DNA of 19,512 nucleotides from Anaerolineaceae bacterium UBA1363 (lineage in GTDB: Bacteria; Chloroflexota; Anaerolineae; Anaerolineales; Anaerolineaceae). Shown piece by piece: positions 1 through 7,885 of the stretch (positions are counted from its first letter, which is position 1; every line of letters begins with the position of its first letter). Under the pieces are notes generated by a model. That model searched no databases and had not been told where the DNA came from. It saw only the letters and a program-made list of their open reading frames with translations. A program made the position numbers and the translations under genes. The stretch spans positions 1 to 19,512 of the forward strand of contig DBRR01000009.1 of the NCBI GenBank assembly GCA_002306055.1, written 5' to 3'.

Positions 1-27
1 CCTGGAAAACGTTGTGTCTGCTATATA

Positions 28-55
28 GCGGGTAACCACGGGGGGTTACCTCTAC
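28..55 (-). repeat. GTAG-headed palindrome (REP-like)
   Basis: Read on the minus strand this begins GTAG at 55-52 and then forms a hairpin from GGTAACC (50-44) and GGTTACC (37-31) around a C-rich loop. The segment 27-39 recurs as an exact 13-bp inverted copy at 172-184, which belongs to a second, partial copy of the same palindrome in the opposite orientation. It is one of several GTAG-headed palindromes in the window. No open reading frame or gene function is associated with it. Confidence 0.7.
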
Positions 56-84
56 ATCTGGTGTTTGAGAGAAAGGTGGCTTTC

Positions 85-110
85 GTAGGGGCAGACCCCT
101 GTGTCTGCCC
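85..110 (+). repeat. GTAG-headed palindrome (REP-like)
   Basis: GTAG at 85-88 is followed directly by an 8-bp perfect stem, GGGCAGAC (89-96) pairing with GTCTGCCC (103-110), around the loop CCCTGT. It lies between the two inverted copies of the GGTAACC-type palindrome, so 27-184 is a compact repeat cluster just upstream of the glyQS promoter. A transcription terminator is less likely because no T-run follows. Confidence 0.7.
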
Positions 111-164
111 TTAACCTGTAAATAATCACCCCGGATAATGTGTAAACAATCATACTTGTCTAAA

Positions 165-184
165 CACCCCTGTGGTTACCCGCT
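165..184 (+). repeat. Partial inverted copy of the 28-55 palindrome
   Basis: Bases 172-184 are the exact reverse complement of 27-39, and the match extends imperfectly leftward through the ACCCCT loop to about 167. The GTAG-containing left half of the unit is missing here, so it looks like a decayed or recombined half-element. Together with 28-55 it makes a terminal inverted repeat around a 158-bp stretch. Confidence 0.65.
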
Positions 185-225
185 GAGGACGTCGAGTTGC
201 CTCTGCCGCCCTGATTTTGCTGATG

Positions 226-256
226 TATAATCAACCTGTTAAATCAACCACGAGGT
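226..256 (+). promoter_or_regulatory. Probable glyQS promoter -10 and ribosome binding site
   Basis: A perfect -10 hexamer TATAAT sits at 226-231. No good -35 hexamer is found at the usual 16-18 nt, so the call rests on the -10 box and its position. The predicted start of transcription near 238 would give a leader of about 25 nt. GAGGT at 252-256 is a ribosome binding site six bases before the ATG at 263, which supports that start codon. Confidence 0.5.
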
Positions 257-262
257 CTCGCG

Positions 263-3256
263 ATGAGCACAGCATTAGATTTTCAATCCATTATCTTCAA
301 ACTGCAAACTTACTGGGCGGGGCAGGGTTGCCTGATTTGGCAACCATATTATTCCCAGGTCGGTGCCGGCACGATGAATCCTGCCACCTTTTTACGAGTG
401 CTCGGTCCGGAGCCTTGGCGTGTCGCTTACGTGGAACCTTCGGTTCGCCCGGATGATGGACGCTATGGGGTCAACCCAAACCGTCTGCAGCAGCATACCC
501 AATTCCAGGTGATCCTCAAACCCGATCCGGGAAATCCGCAAGAACTCTATCTGAACTCACTGCTTGCACTGGGCATTGACCCGGCACAACATGATATCCG
601 CTTCGTGGAAGACAACTGGGAATCGCCCGCACTTTCCGCCTGGGGACTGGGCTGGGAAGTCTGGCTGGATGGGCAGGAAATCACCCAGTTCACCTACTTC
701 CAACAGGCGGGCGGGATTGTTTTGGATGTGCCCGCAGTCGAGATCACTTACGGTCTCGAGCGCATTGCCATGAGTCTGCAAAAGGTGAATCATTTCAAGC
801 TGATCCGCTGGAACGAGGACCGCACTTATGGAGACGTCTACCAGGTGGCGGAACGCGAACACTCGACCTACTACTATGAGGTTGCGGATGTGCCCAATAT
901 CCGGCAAATGTTCTCCCTTTTTACGAAAGAAGCAGAGAATGCCCTGTCAAGAGGGTTGGTGCTGCCGGCATATGACAACATTATCAAATCCTCACATACC
1001 TTCAATGTCCTGGACGCCCGTGGGGCGGTGGGCTTCACTGAAAGGCAGGCATTATTTGGTAAAATGCGCGAGCTTTCCAGAAAGGTGGCAGAGGCTTACT
1101 ACGCCCAACGCGAAGAAATGGGCTTCCCCTGGATGAAAAGCGATCAACCGGCACTCCTGCTGGAGGAGGACCCTTTAGCTGAGATCAGCGAAGAACGCGC
1201 AAACCTTTTGTTTGAAATTGGCTGCGAAGAACTGCCCACTGCTGACCTGGATTCCGCTATCAGCAACCTTGAGAACCTGATTAAGACCCTGTTGGTTGAA
1301 GCGCGTCTTGGGTTCGATACATTGAGTGTACATGGCACCCCCCGCCGCCTGGCGGTGCAGGTGAAAGCGCTTCAGACCCACCAGGCTGAGCGAAAAATCG
1401 AGGTGAAGGGTCCCCCAGCGGACCGTGCTTTTGACGCTGCAGGAAAACCAACCAAGACCGCGGAAGGATTTGCCCGCAGCCGTGGGGTAGCCGTTGAGCA
1501 ACTTCAGGTACGCGACTTTGATAATGGTCGCTACGTGGTTGTGGAGATGCATGAAGCCGGCAAGTCCGCACTTGAAATTCTGGCTGCAGCGCTGCCAGGA
1601 GTCATCGCGAACTTGCGCTTCACCAAGTCCATGCGCTGGAACGACAGCGGTGTAAGTTTCTCGCGGCCGATCCGCTGGTTGGTGGCTCTGCTCGGGGAGA
1701 CCGTTGTGCCATTCAGCTATGCAGGGCTGAAGTCCGGGCGCCTCACCCACGGTTTGCGCTTCTCAGAGGATGCGGAGAAACTTCTGCAATCTCCTGCGGA
1801 TTATCCAGTCTATCTGCAGGCGCAGGGCATCATTCTAGATTCTGCGCAGCGTCGTGAGGAGATCTGGAAGCAGGCGCTGGCGCTGGCAGAAAAAGTCGGC
1901 GGAACGCTGGCAGAAGACCCAGATTTGCTGATGGAAGTTGGCAACCTGGTGGAAAGACCTGCGGCATTGCTGGGCAGCTTCGACCTGCGCTATCTTCAGA
2001 ATCTGCCACCAGAAGTGTTGATCAGCGTCATGAAGAAACACCAGCGATATTTCCCGGTGATCAATACCGATGGCAGCCTGACCAACCACTTCATCATCGT
2101 GCGAAACGGAGATTATGCATTTGCCGAAACGGTAGTGGACGGCAATTTACAGGTGATCCATGCCCGCTTTGCTGATGCTGAGTTCTTTATCCGCGAGGAC
2201 TTGCAGAAAAAACTGGTTGATTTCGTGCCTGACCTGGAGCAGTTGACCTTCCAGAAAGAACTCGGATCGATGCTTGGGAAAACCCGGCGCATCCAGGAGC
2301 TAAGCAGTCAGCTTAGCCTGAAACTGGGGTTGAGCGCAGCGGATAGGCTCATCACTGATCGTGTGGCTGAATTGTGCAAAGCTGACCTTGCGAGTCAGAT
2401 GGTGGTGGAAATGACCAGCTTGCAAGGTATCATGGGGCGCTACTACGCAGAGAAGTCCGGTGAGTCGCCAGAGGTTGCCCAAGGGATCTTTGAGCACTAC
2501 CTTCCCCGTACCGCAGAAGACCAGTTACCCGAAGGGTGGGCAGGTGTTTGCGTGGGGTTGGCAGATCGCCTTGATTCGATCGCGGGCTTGTTCGCGGTCG
2601 GTTTGGCACCAAACGGCAATAAGGACCCATTTGCTTTGCGGCGTACCGCGCTGGGGCTGGTGCAGCTCTTGATCGAAAAGCGAATTCACTTTGACGTCCG
2701 GGAAGGGCTGGCGGCAGCGGCGCGCTTGCAGCCAGTGGAAGTGAAACCAGAGGTGATAGACGCTGCTGTAGAATTCGTTGCAGGCAGGTTGCATGGACTG
2801 CTTTTGGATAAAGGTTTCCGTTACGACGTAGTGGATGCAGTCGAGCGGGTGAATGCAACCAATCCGGCGCTCGCTGCTGAGCAGGCTGGCGTATTGAATG
2901 CCTGGGTGCGTAGGGATGACTGGGGCACGATATTGCCTGCGTATAGCCGCTGCTTGCGCATGGTCCGTGATTTACCTCAGGAATATGCTGTTGATGGAAG
3001 CCTATTGGTGGAAACGGAAGAAAAGGCTCTGTATGAGGGAGTTCAAAAGGCACAAGAAAGCGTCAGGGATGAGCCGACCTTTGAGAATGCATTGCATCAA
3101 ATAGAACAGCTTGTCCCGCTGATCAATGCATTTTTTGACAAAGTGTTGGTGATGGTAGAGGATGAGCCGCTGCGCAATACCCGACTGGGAATGCTGCAAG
3201 CGATCGCAGGATTGTTGAAACCTTTCGCGGACCTTTCCAGGCTGGAAGGGTTTTAG
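263..3256 (+). CDS. glyQS: Glycine--tRNA ligase, fused alpha and beta chains
   Basis: Charges tRNA-Gly with glycine in the cytoplasm using ATP. The 997-residue product holds both chains of the bacterial alpha2beta2 type GlyRS in one polypeptide. Residues 1 to about 295 are the catalytic alpha chain, opening with an FQSIIFKLQTYWAGQGC-like segment and containing NPATFLRVLGPEPW and the QQHTQFQVILKP stretch. From about residue 313 the beta chain begins with the typical FEIGCEELP, continues through the GIMGRYYA...EHYLPR and KDPFALRR blocks, and ends in the anticodon-binding region. The linker of about 15-20 residues between them is acidic. Most bacteria encode the chains as separate glyQ and glyS genes; fused forms are known, for example in chlamydiae. 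The start at 263 is backed by GAGGT six bases upstream. The frame is intact, and the next gene converges from the other strand, so it is transcribed alone. Confidence 0.97.
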   Translation: MSTALDFQSIIFKLQTYWAGQGCLIWQPYYSQVGAGTMNPATFLRVLGPEPWRVAYVEPSVRPDDGRYGVNPNRLQQHTQFQVILKPDPGNPQELYLNSLLALGIDPAQHDIRFVEDNWESPALSAWGLGWEVWLDGQEITQFTYFQQAGGIVLDVPAVEITYGLERIAMSLQKVNHFKLIRWNEDRTYGDVYQVAEREHSTYYYEVADVPNIRQMFSLFTKEAENALSRGLVLPAYDNIIKSSHTFNVLDARGAVGFTERQALFGKMRELSRKVAEAYYAQREEMGFPWMKSDQPALLLEEDPLAEISEERANLLFEIGCEELPTADLDSAISNLENLIKTLLVEARLGFDTLSVHGTPRRLAVQVKALQTHQAERKIEVKGPPADRAFDAAGKPTKTAEGFARSRGVAVEQLQVRDFDNGRYVVVEMHEAGKSALEILAAALPGVIANLRFTKSMRWNDSGVSFSRPIRWLVALLGETVVPFSYAGLKSGRLTHGLRFSEDAEKLLQSPADYPVYLQAQGIILDSAQRREEIWKQALALAEKVGGTLAEDPDLLMEVGNLVERPAALLGSFDLRYLQNLPPEVLISVMKKHQRYFPVINTDGSLTNHFIIVRNGDYAFAETVVDGNLQVIHARFADAEFFIREDLQKKLVDFVPDLEQLTFQKELGSMLGKTRRIQELSSQLSLKLGLSAADRLITDRVAELCKADLASQMVVEMTSLQGIMGRYYAEKSGESPEVAQGIFEHYLPRTAEDQLPEGWAGVCVGLADRLDSIAGLFAVGLAPNGNKDPFALRRTALGLVQLLIEKRIHFDVREGLAAAARLQPVEVKPEVIDAAVEFVAGRLHGLLLDKGFRYDVVDAVERVNATNPALAAEQAGVLNAWVRRDDWGTILPAYSRCLRMVRDLPQEYAVDGSLLVETEEKALYEGVQKAQESVRDEPTFENALHQIEQLVPLINAFFDKVLVMVEDEPLRNTRLGMLQAIAGLLKPFADLSRLEGF

Positions 3257-3293
3257 GGGATGGCGGGTAGGTTGTAGGTTATAGGTGATTGTT

Positions 3294-3355
3294 GTAGGGA
3301 ACGCGGCTTGTCCAGTTCCACTTCACAACAGGAACAGCACAAGGCGGTTCCCTAC
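3294..3355. repeat. REPIN-like inverted pair of GTAGGGAAC units
   Basis: Both outer ends read GTAGGGAAC inward: 3294-3302 on the plus strand and 3355 downward on the minus strand. Each half also has its own short inverted GGAAC/GTTCC pair (GTTCC near 3315, GGAAC near 3331). The arrangement is two head-outward GTAG-headed hairpins in 62 bp, in the gap between the convergent genes glyQS and the MerR regulator. Confidence 0.6.
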
Positions 3356-3400
3356 AAAAGACGTAATTGGATGATGAGCTGCCAGTTTTTGCAGGATTGA

Positions 3401-3424
3401 ACCCCGCATGTAAACACGCGGGGT
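3401..3424. terminator. Hairpin between convergent genes, possible bidirectional terminator
   Basis: ACCCCGC (3401-3407) pairs perfectly with GCGGGGT (3418-3424) around a 10-nt loop. It lies between the convergent ends of glyQS (3256) and the MerR gene (3482), where a shared terminator is expected. Neither strand has a clear T-run after the stem, so intrinsic termination is uncertain; it could instead be another intergenic repeat. Confidence 0.35.
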
Positions 3425-3481
3425 AGGTGAAGAGCAATCCGGTCTACAACCATTAACTAATTAACAAATATTTTCGTTCTT

Positions 3482-4438
3482 CTAATCCCCGAAGGTCAAA
3501 ATGTGCTTGACTTTGGCGACTGCTTCGCTGAGGGTCGGACCCAAATAGATTCCGCCGAGTTCTTTGCGGGCTTCCGGGTTCTCGTCCAAGTACCTTCCTC
3601 CGTACGCCAGTTTCGGTTTTCCCCGTAAATTTGCCAGTTTTTTGGCGAATCCACGTAATAGATAAGCAGTTGGCTCCTGGTTGACTATCAGGCAAATCAG
3701 CTTGGGTTTTGCGTAAGTGGAATAATCCAGCAAATCTTCAACCGGGAGATCTGGCCCCAGATATTCCACGAATAACCCAGCCTGGCGCAATAAAATTGCC
3801 AGCATGAGGGCATTCAATTCGCGCATCTCCTCCGGACCGCAGCCCACCAGGATCAACGCCCCTTCTTTGACCACCGGCAGGTTATGCATAATCTCCTGGA
3901 GCTTGCTGTTGAGATACCCGAGCGACAAATGTTCGGTAGCAATCAGAATTTCGCCGCGATACCAGGCTTCATTGAGAAGTTCAAGACTCGGAGTGATGAT
4001 CTCCTCGAAGATGGTCAAAAGGCTGAAATATGTCTGGCATTCATCCAATATAGCGTTTGCACGGTCTTCATTATGGGCAATCAGCGCGCCAAAGAGGATT
4101 TCAGCAAAGTCACGCGCGGGACGCGGAGGCTTTCGGCGTGGTGTTTCCGTTACGATGGTCTGCACGCTCTCAGGCCAGTTGCCTTTCTCGCGTTCCTGCT
4201 TGAATTGAAGCACCACCTGGCTGATGCTTACGCCAGAGTCCAAGCGGCGTTGGACCCACTGGAGTAGCTGAACGTCGCGTTCCGAGTATAGGCGGTAGCC
4301 ATTGGGCATGCGGGTTGGTTGCAGCAGATCGTAGCGCCGCTCCCAGGCGCGCAGGGTCACAGGTTTGATGCCTGTACGATTCTGCACCGCCTTGATGGTA
4401 AAAGTCGGTTCGGTCGGAAAACTGTCGATGGTAGTCAT
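3482..4438 (-). CDS. MerR-family regulator with a cobalamin-binding-like C-terminal domain
   Basis: A 318-residue transcription factor. Residues 13-80 are a MerR winged-helix DNA-binding domain (IKPVTLRAWERRYDLLQPTR, then GYRLYSERD). After a basic linker, residues 110-185 match the helical cap domain of CarH/LitR-type light sensors, including a Wx9EH motif (W159, E169, H170). Residues 190-318 have the Rossmann-like B12-binding fold with YLGPDLP and a late YGGRY. In CarH the cap and fold hold adenosylcobalamin, with a His from the ExHxxG-type loop ligating cobalt. Here that loop reads GPEEMRELN (201-209), with Arg206 where the His should be, so cobalamin binding is doubtful. The residue after W159 is Tyr, not the His found in Thermus CarH. 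Its ATG is three bases after the CapA gene stop and its ribosome site (GGAG) overlaps the end of that gene, so it is the last gene of the operon and may regulate it. Confidence 0.88.
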   Translation of the reverse strand: MTTIDSFPTEPTFTIKAVQNRTGIKPVTLRAWERRYDLLQPTRMPNGYRLYSERDVQLLQWVQRRLDSGVSISQVVLQFKQEREKGNWPESVQTIVTETPRRKPPRPARDFAEILFGALIAHNEDRANAILDECQTYFSLLTIFEEIITPSLELLNEAWYRGEILIATEHLSLGYLNSKLQEIMHNLPVVKEGALILVGCGPEEMRELNALMLAILLRQAGLFVEYLGPDLPVEDLLDYSTYAKPKLICLIVNQEPTAYLLRGFAKKLANLRGKPKLAYGGRYLDENPEARKELGGIYLGPTLSEAVAKVKHILTFGD

Positions 4439-4441
4439 GTG

Positions 4442-6196
4442 CTACTCCTTCAGCAATCTGGATGCCTCAAAGATATCGTCAAGGAACTTCTGGCGTTCTT
4501 CTTGGGTCATCAAACGGGGTTTGGCAGTTTCTTCGAGCGTGATGGTAAGGAGTTGGGTGGAAATGTGACGCCCCTGGTAGAAGAAATGCTTCTGAATAAA
4601 GCCATCATAGGTGATATAGAACCCAGGCTGATCGAAAAAGAGATTTCCCAGACCATAATGAATAAAACTATGGTTCCAGAATTCCATTGCCTTGCCAACA
4701 TGGCTTTGACTGCCATTGACGATTACCGCGCCTGCGTCGGCTACTTTGCGAAAATCACGAATAGCTGAAGATTGCGCTGTCATCAGGTAATCCTCCTGGT
4801 ATTGGAAGGTCACAATTGGCAGGTATCCCTGGCTGCGCAGACGCGTCACTTCGTCAGAGATCCAGCCGAAATCTTCGCAGGGCGCAGCTCCGCTGGAATC
4901 TTCCGTTGCCCATGCCATCAGCGGCCCATAGGAATTGCAGCCGATAAATGCCAGCTTGTTGCCATTATTTTCAATCAGAAGGGGTTTCTTCGCATCGGCG
5001 ATATTGACCCCACCGGCATACCACTGCATACCATTTTTGCGGTAAAGGTCGAGAGTGAATGGCACTGAATCGACTTGATACAGTGCGCGCACATCATTAT
5101 TATGGTTGCCAGTGAGCTCAATAATGTCCGCCCCAAGGTCAGCAAGAAGATCAATATAGGCGGGGTCGCTGCAGAAAACGTAGCCGGTGTAATCGGGGTT
5201 TGGGGAAGGGCAGTCTTCATAAAACGAGACCTCGTTGCTGATGTGAGTCAGGTCAGCAGCACGCATGAAATCACGAATTTCCGTGCCCGGGAAGAGCACG
5301 CCTTCGGTGGACATGACATAAGCAGTATCGCGCGCCATGGCGGTAACGCCGGTCATGATCAGGCTTGTGAGATATGCCCCGTCGCGGTTTGGCGCGGGCA
5401 AGAGCGCCATAAGCTGATCTTCTGTGAGCGTGAGATCCGCAAGCTGCGTGCTAAGAGTGATCCGCTGGGTCAGTGGGGTTGATTCGGGGGAGAAATTATC
5501 ATCGAGCGGGCTCTTGCCATCGATGGAGATGACTTTCCACTGTGGTGAGAGCAGTTCAAAGGGCAAAATCGCCCAGGCTCCCTCCGGGGTCTCCATTTCA
5601 GGCCTGAAGAACTCGTCGTTGACAGGCTCCATCTTGCTTTTTGAGGGCATTGCGCTGGCGGACATATTGAACATGTGCAAAACGATAGGGTTGTCCTGGT
5701 CGCGCAGCAGTAGCGTATCGATTGCTAATGGGAAGTCTTCGGGTTGGTAGCCGCGGGCAAGAGAACGCAGATCCGCCAGTGTGAGATCATCCTGCACAGT
5801 GAAGAATGGTGCAACGAGGGCATAACTTTGCCATGTTTCCCCCAACAATGTGTTGTTTCTCGGGGGTTCACCGGCCGTAAGAAAGAGGTTCGCTTCGGTC
5901 TTGGTGCTGGTGGTGATGATCCCTTCAGGGAGGTTGATTTTTTCCAGAAAGTCGGCAGGCAGGATGGGATCGAGCCAGAGAGTTAGCGGCACCGAGGTCG
6001 GAGTGGAGCTTGGCACCAGTGTTGGGGTAGCTGTAGGTGGAATTGACGTGGCAGGCAGCGGGGTGGAGGTCTGTTGGGAATTATCAGAAGAAGATACCTG
6101 CGTTGGTTGCAGCTGGCAGGCTCCCAGCAACATACTGATCAGCACAATGAAAATGACCAGGTGGAAAGGCTTAAACTCTGAACTATGTGAGTTCAT
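4442..6196 (-). CDS. CapA-family (PGA_cap) lipoprotein
   Basis: From the ATG at 6196 the product has 584 residues. It starts with a lipoprotein signal: a hydrophobic stretch from about 12 to 26 ending in the lipobox LLGAC with Cys27. A Ser/Thr/Pro-rich tether follows (about 30-75). About 75-275 is an N-terminal domain I do not recognise. About 281-560 is a CapA/PgsA-type fold related to metallophosphoesterases, with GNHNND at 363-368 and GSQSHV (His499) followed by HYGLGNLFFD. CapA proteins act in poly-gamma-glutamate or capsule assembly, but many family members have no proven reaction, so the substrate is unknown. The first metal motif is weak: GDVMLGR in typical members is GVTAMARD here. 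I chose 6196 because GGGGGA (6208-6203) lies six bases upstream; 6220 is an in-frame alternative. The start overlaps the deacetylase gene by 14 bases, which suggests translational coupling. Confidence 0.85.
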   Translation of the reverse strand: MNSHSSEFKPFHLVIFIVLISMLLGACQLQPTQVSSSDNSQQTSTPLPATSIPPTATPTLVPSSTPTSVPLTLWLDPILPADFLEKINLPEGIITTSTKTEANLFLTAGEPPRNNTLLGETWQSYALVAPFFTVQDDLTLADLRSLARGYQPEDFPLAIDTLLLRDQDNPIVLHMFNMSASAMPSKSKMEPVNDEFFRPEMETPEGAWAILPFELLSPQWKVISIDGKSPLDDNFSPESTPLTQRITLSTQLADLTLTEDQLMALLPAPNRDGAYLTSLIMTGVTAMARDTAYVMSTEGVLFPGTEIRDFMRAADLTHISNEVSFYEDCPSPNPDYTGYVFCSDPAYIDLLADLGADIIELTGNHNNDVRALYQVDSVPFTLDLYRKNGMQWYAGGVNIADAKKPLLIENNGNKLAFIGCNSYGPLMAWATEDSSGAAPCEDFGWISDEVTRLRSQGYLPIVTFQYQEDYLMTAQSSAIRDFRKVADAGAVIVNGSQSHVGKAMEFWNHSFIHYGLGNLFFDQPGFYITYDGFIQKHFFYQGRHISTQLLTITLEETAKPRLMTQEERQKFLDDIFEASRLLKE

Positions 6197-7052
6197 CATC
6201 AATCCCCCAAAAGAGGTCATTTTTTATGCGTTGGTGCGGCTTTGGTTCAGGGAAGCCCTGCATAAAGCGATCGATTGGTCTGCTGAAGAGTCTCATGAGC
6301 CAGGCACTCAACCCAGAGGGTTTCTGCCCGCCACCCTGGCTGGCATGGCAGGCGGCGGCCTGCTCGCGCTGCTTCACGACCGGGCGATAATTGACTTTGA
6401 CATGCACCGGAAACGACACCGAAGCGATTTGGAACAGGTCGATATCCCCATTGCGACCAACCTTCCGAGGATCTTTTCCCTGGAGGCGCATCCAGAAAAC
6501 TGCAAATTTGGCGCTCGATTTTGGCATGGTGTGATAATAAAGACGGGCGAGAGCCTGCGGGTCAGACGCGCTGAGTTCCTGGCGGACGCGCTTAAAAGCG
6601 AGTACCGTCGCCTGATGAACACGGATGTGATCCGGGTGGTAGTATCCACCCACGGGGTCGAATGTGAGCACGACTTGCGGGCGCACCTGGCGCATCACAT
6701 CGGCAATGCGCTCCACAACCTCCTCCATTGGGCGGGCAACCAGGGCGTCCGGGTGCTGGTTGTCAGGAGAGCCTTCCATCCCTGAGTCGCGGAATCCTAG
6801 TTTGAAGACCTTTTTGAGCGCCAGGGCATTCGCCGAGCAATCCAACTCGCTTTCCCGTAAAGCGCCAGAACTTAAGTGATTTTGAAGGAAGTCCGGGGGG
6901 ATATCGCCAGCTTCGCCAAGCGTGGCACAAGCTAAGTAAACTTCAGCACCTCGCATGGCATATAGCGCCAGCGTGCCACCCATGCCGAAGGCTTCATCGT
7001 CAGGGTGGGCGAGGACTGAGAGGATACGTTTTCCGTGAATATCATTGGTCAT
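6183..7052 (-). CDS. PIG-L/LmbE-family N-acetylglucosaminyl deacetylase-like protein
   Basis: A 289-residue cytoplasmic-looking protein without a signal peptide. The family removes acetyl groups from N-acetylglucosamine-type sugars with a zinc site. The zinc motif AHPDDE is at 15-20 and the second motif HPDHIRVH at 139-146, inside FDPVGGYYHPDH. The MRGAEVYLACATLGEAGD segment (33-50) is also typical of the MshB/Mca/BshB relatives. The actual substrate cannot be read from the sequence; a sugar precursor for an envelope polymer would suit the CapA-like neighbour, while low-molecular-weight thiol synthesis would need partner genes that are not here. It is the first gene of the operon. A -10/-35 pair lies just upstream, and a weak AAAGG ribosome site precedes the ATG. 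Confidence 0.9.
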   Translation of the reverse strand: MTNDIHGKRILSVLAHPDDEAFGMGGTLALYAMRGAEVYLACATLGEAGDIPPDFLQNHLSSGALRESELDCSANALALKKVFKLGFRDSGMEGSPDNQHPDALVARPMEEVVERIADVMRQVRPQVVLTFDPVGGYYHPDHIRVHQATVLAFKRVRQELSASDPQALARLYYHTMPKSSAKFAVFWMRLQGKDPRKVGRNGDIDLFQIASVSFPVHVKVNYRPVVKQREQAAACHASQGGGQKPSGLSAWLMRLFSRPIDRFMQGFPEPKPHQRIKNDLFWGIDDELT

Positions 7053-7078
7053 TTGAATACCTTTTGTACAACGTTTTA

Positions 7079-7107
7079 ATTATAACCTCATCTAATAACC
7101 CTCGCAA
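7079..7107 (-). promoter_or_regulatory. Sigma70-type promoter for the deacetylase-CapA-MerR operon
   Basis: On the minus strand, TTGCGA (7107-7102, 4 of 6 to consensus) and a perfect TATAAT (7084-7079) are separated by 17 nt. The expected start of transcription near 7072 gives a leader of about 20 nt before the ATG at 7052. It lies in the 107-base gap after the NYN gene, so the operon need not depend on read-through. Confidence 0.65.
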
Positions 7108-7159
7108 TGCACCCGGCATTAGCAGGCCATGTTCCTTAGGTTAACGTCAGTTAAAATGA

Positions 7160-7654
7160 TTATGGATTGAGACCGTCGGGAGGTTGGCTGCCGTATTGAG
7201 TAAAAAGCTCCTCCCAGCGGGCAATCTCTTCGGGGGTTAATTGCGGTTCAATATCCGTTTGGTTGGTATGTATCTCAGCCTGTGCCTGGATCTTTTGTGC
7301 AAACTCCGCGCTGGTCAGGATGGTCATATAATGCGACCGTCCGGCTGCCTGAACACGGTGGTCAGAACTGACCAGAGTTTGGTTGCGCGCGGAAGCTCCA
7401 AGTTTGTGGATGTGAATCTCGATCGCCTCATCAGCGCTTTGCGACGCAGGGACGAAAACCGCCTGGACCAGGCCGAAGTTGCGCTTGCCTTCATGCCCCG
7501 GCGCAGCCCTGTCAAAAAATACCATTGCGCGGGATGAGGTGGCGCGCAGAAAAGGGGTGAGTACCTCAATCAGAGCTTGTTCATCATCGAGATCCCGCAG
7601 GCTGAGCCCACGCACGTGAGGAATGAGATTGTGACCATCGATGATGTATTGCAT
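7160..7654 (-). CDS. NYN domain protein, YacP-like putative ribonuclease
   Basis: A 164-residue protein of the NYN/PIN-like nuclease fold. It begins MQYIIDGHNLI, and the acidic residues expected at the metal site are visible: Asp6 in IIDGHN, Asp48 in VFFDRA, Asp75/Glu76 in SADEAIE and Asp98 in VSSDHRV. YacP (Rae1) of Bacillus is a ribosome-associated mRNA endonuclease; whether this protein does the same is inference. Residues about 125-164 are a polar tail. The reading frame is open to 7753, but homology begins at the Met encoded at 7654, and a promoter-like pair just upstream (7661-7690) would start transcription at that ATG. No ribosome binding site is visible, which fits a leaderless mRNA. 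Confidence 0.8.
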   Translation of the reverse strand: MQYIIDGHNLIPHVRGLSLRDLDDEQALIEVLTPFLRATSSRAMVFFDRAAPGHEGKRNFGLVQAVFVPASQSADEAIEIHIHKLGASARNQTLVSSDHRVQAAGRSHYMTILTSAEFAQKIQAQAEIHTNQTDIEPQLTPEEIARWEELFTQYGSQPPDGLNP

Positions 7655-7660
7655 GCCACA

Positions 7661-7690
7661 ATTGTAAACCCACCGCCTGTTAATTGTGAA
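7661..7690 (-). promoter_or_regulatory. Promoter giving a probably leaderless NYN transcript
   Basis: On the minus strand, TTCACA (7690-7685) and TACAAT (7666-7661) each match consensus at 5 of 6 positions with an 18-nt spacer. Transcription would start about seven bases after the -10 box, at or next to the A of the ATG at 7654. That leaves no room for a ribosome binding site, and none is seen. Confidence 0.45.
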
Positions 7691-7798
7691 AAAACTTCTG
7701 AGCGGAGTTCCTGCCGCGGGTGGCGCCCGGGAATGAGCTACCGGCATAAACAATCCATCTCACGAAATTTTCAACTCTCTTTTACGCCCTTGCTCGAG

Positions 7799-7804
7799 TA
7801 CAAT
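7799..7804 (+). promoter_or_regulatory. Possible -10 box for upp
   Basis: TACAAT at 7799-7804 matches the -10 consensus at five positions and lies about 80 bases before the upp ATG in the divergent gap with the NYN gene. No convincing -35 hexamer is seen at the usual spacing, so this is a weak call. Confidence 0.25.
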
Positions 7805-7885
7805 TATTTCAGCTTCTGAACATTCCTGCAAAAGCTTTATGCGCGATTTTGTTGCTCAGGGCAAATTCAATTTGGAGAACGCCAC

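Noticed and set aside
5850..6785. 311-codon open frame on the plus strand
   Set aside because: It runs antisense across the CapA-like and deacetylase genes, both of which carry clear family motifs. It is a shadow frame.
7655..7753. Upstream extension of the NYN gene to 7753
   Set aside because: The extra 33 residues are basic and Pro/Arg-rich with no match to the family, the fold starts at MQYIIDGHN, and a promoter-like pair lies inside the extension.
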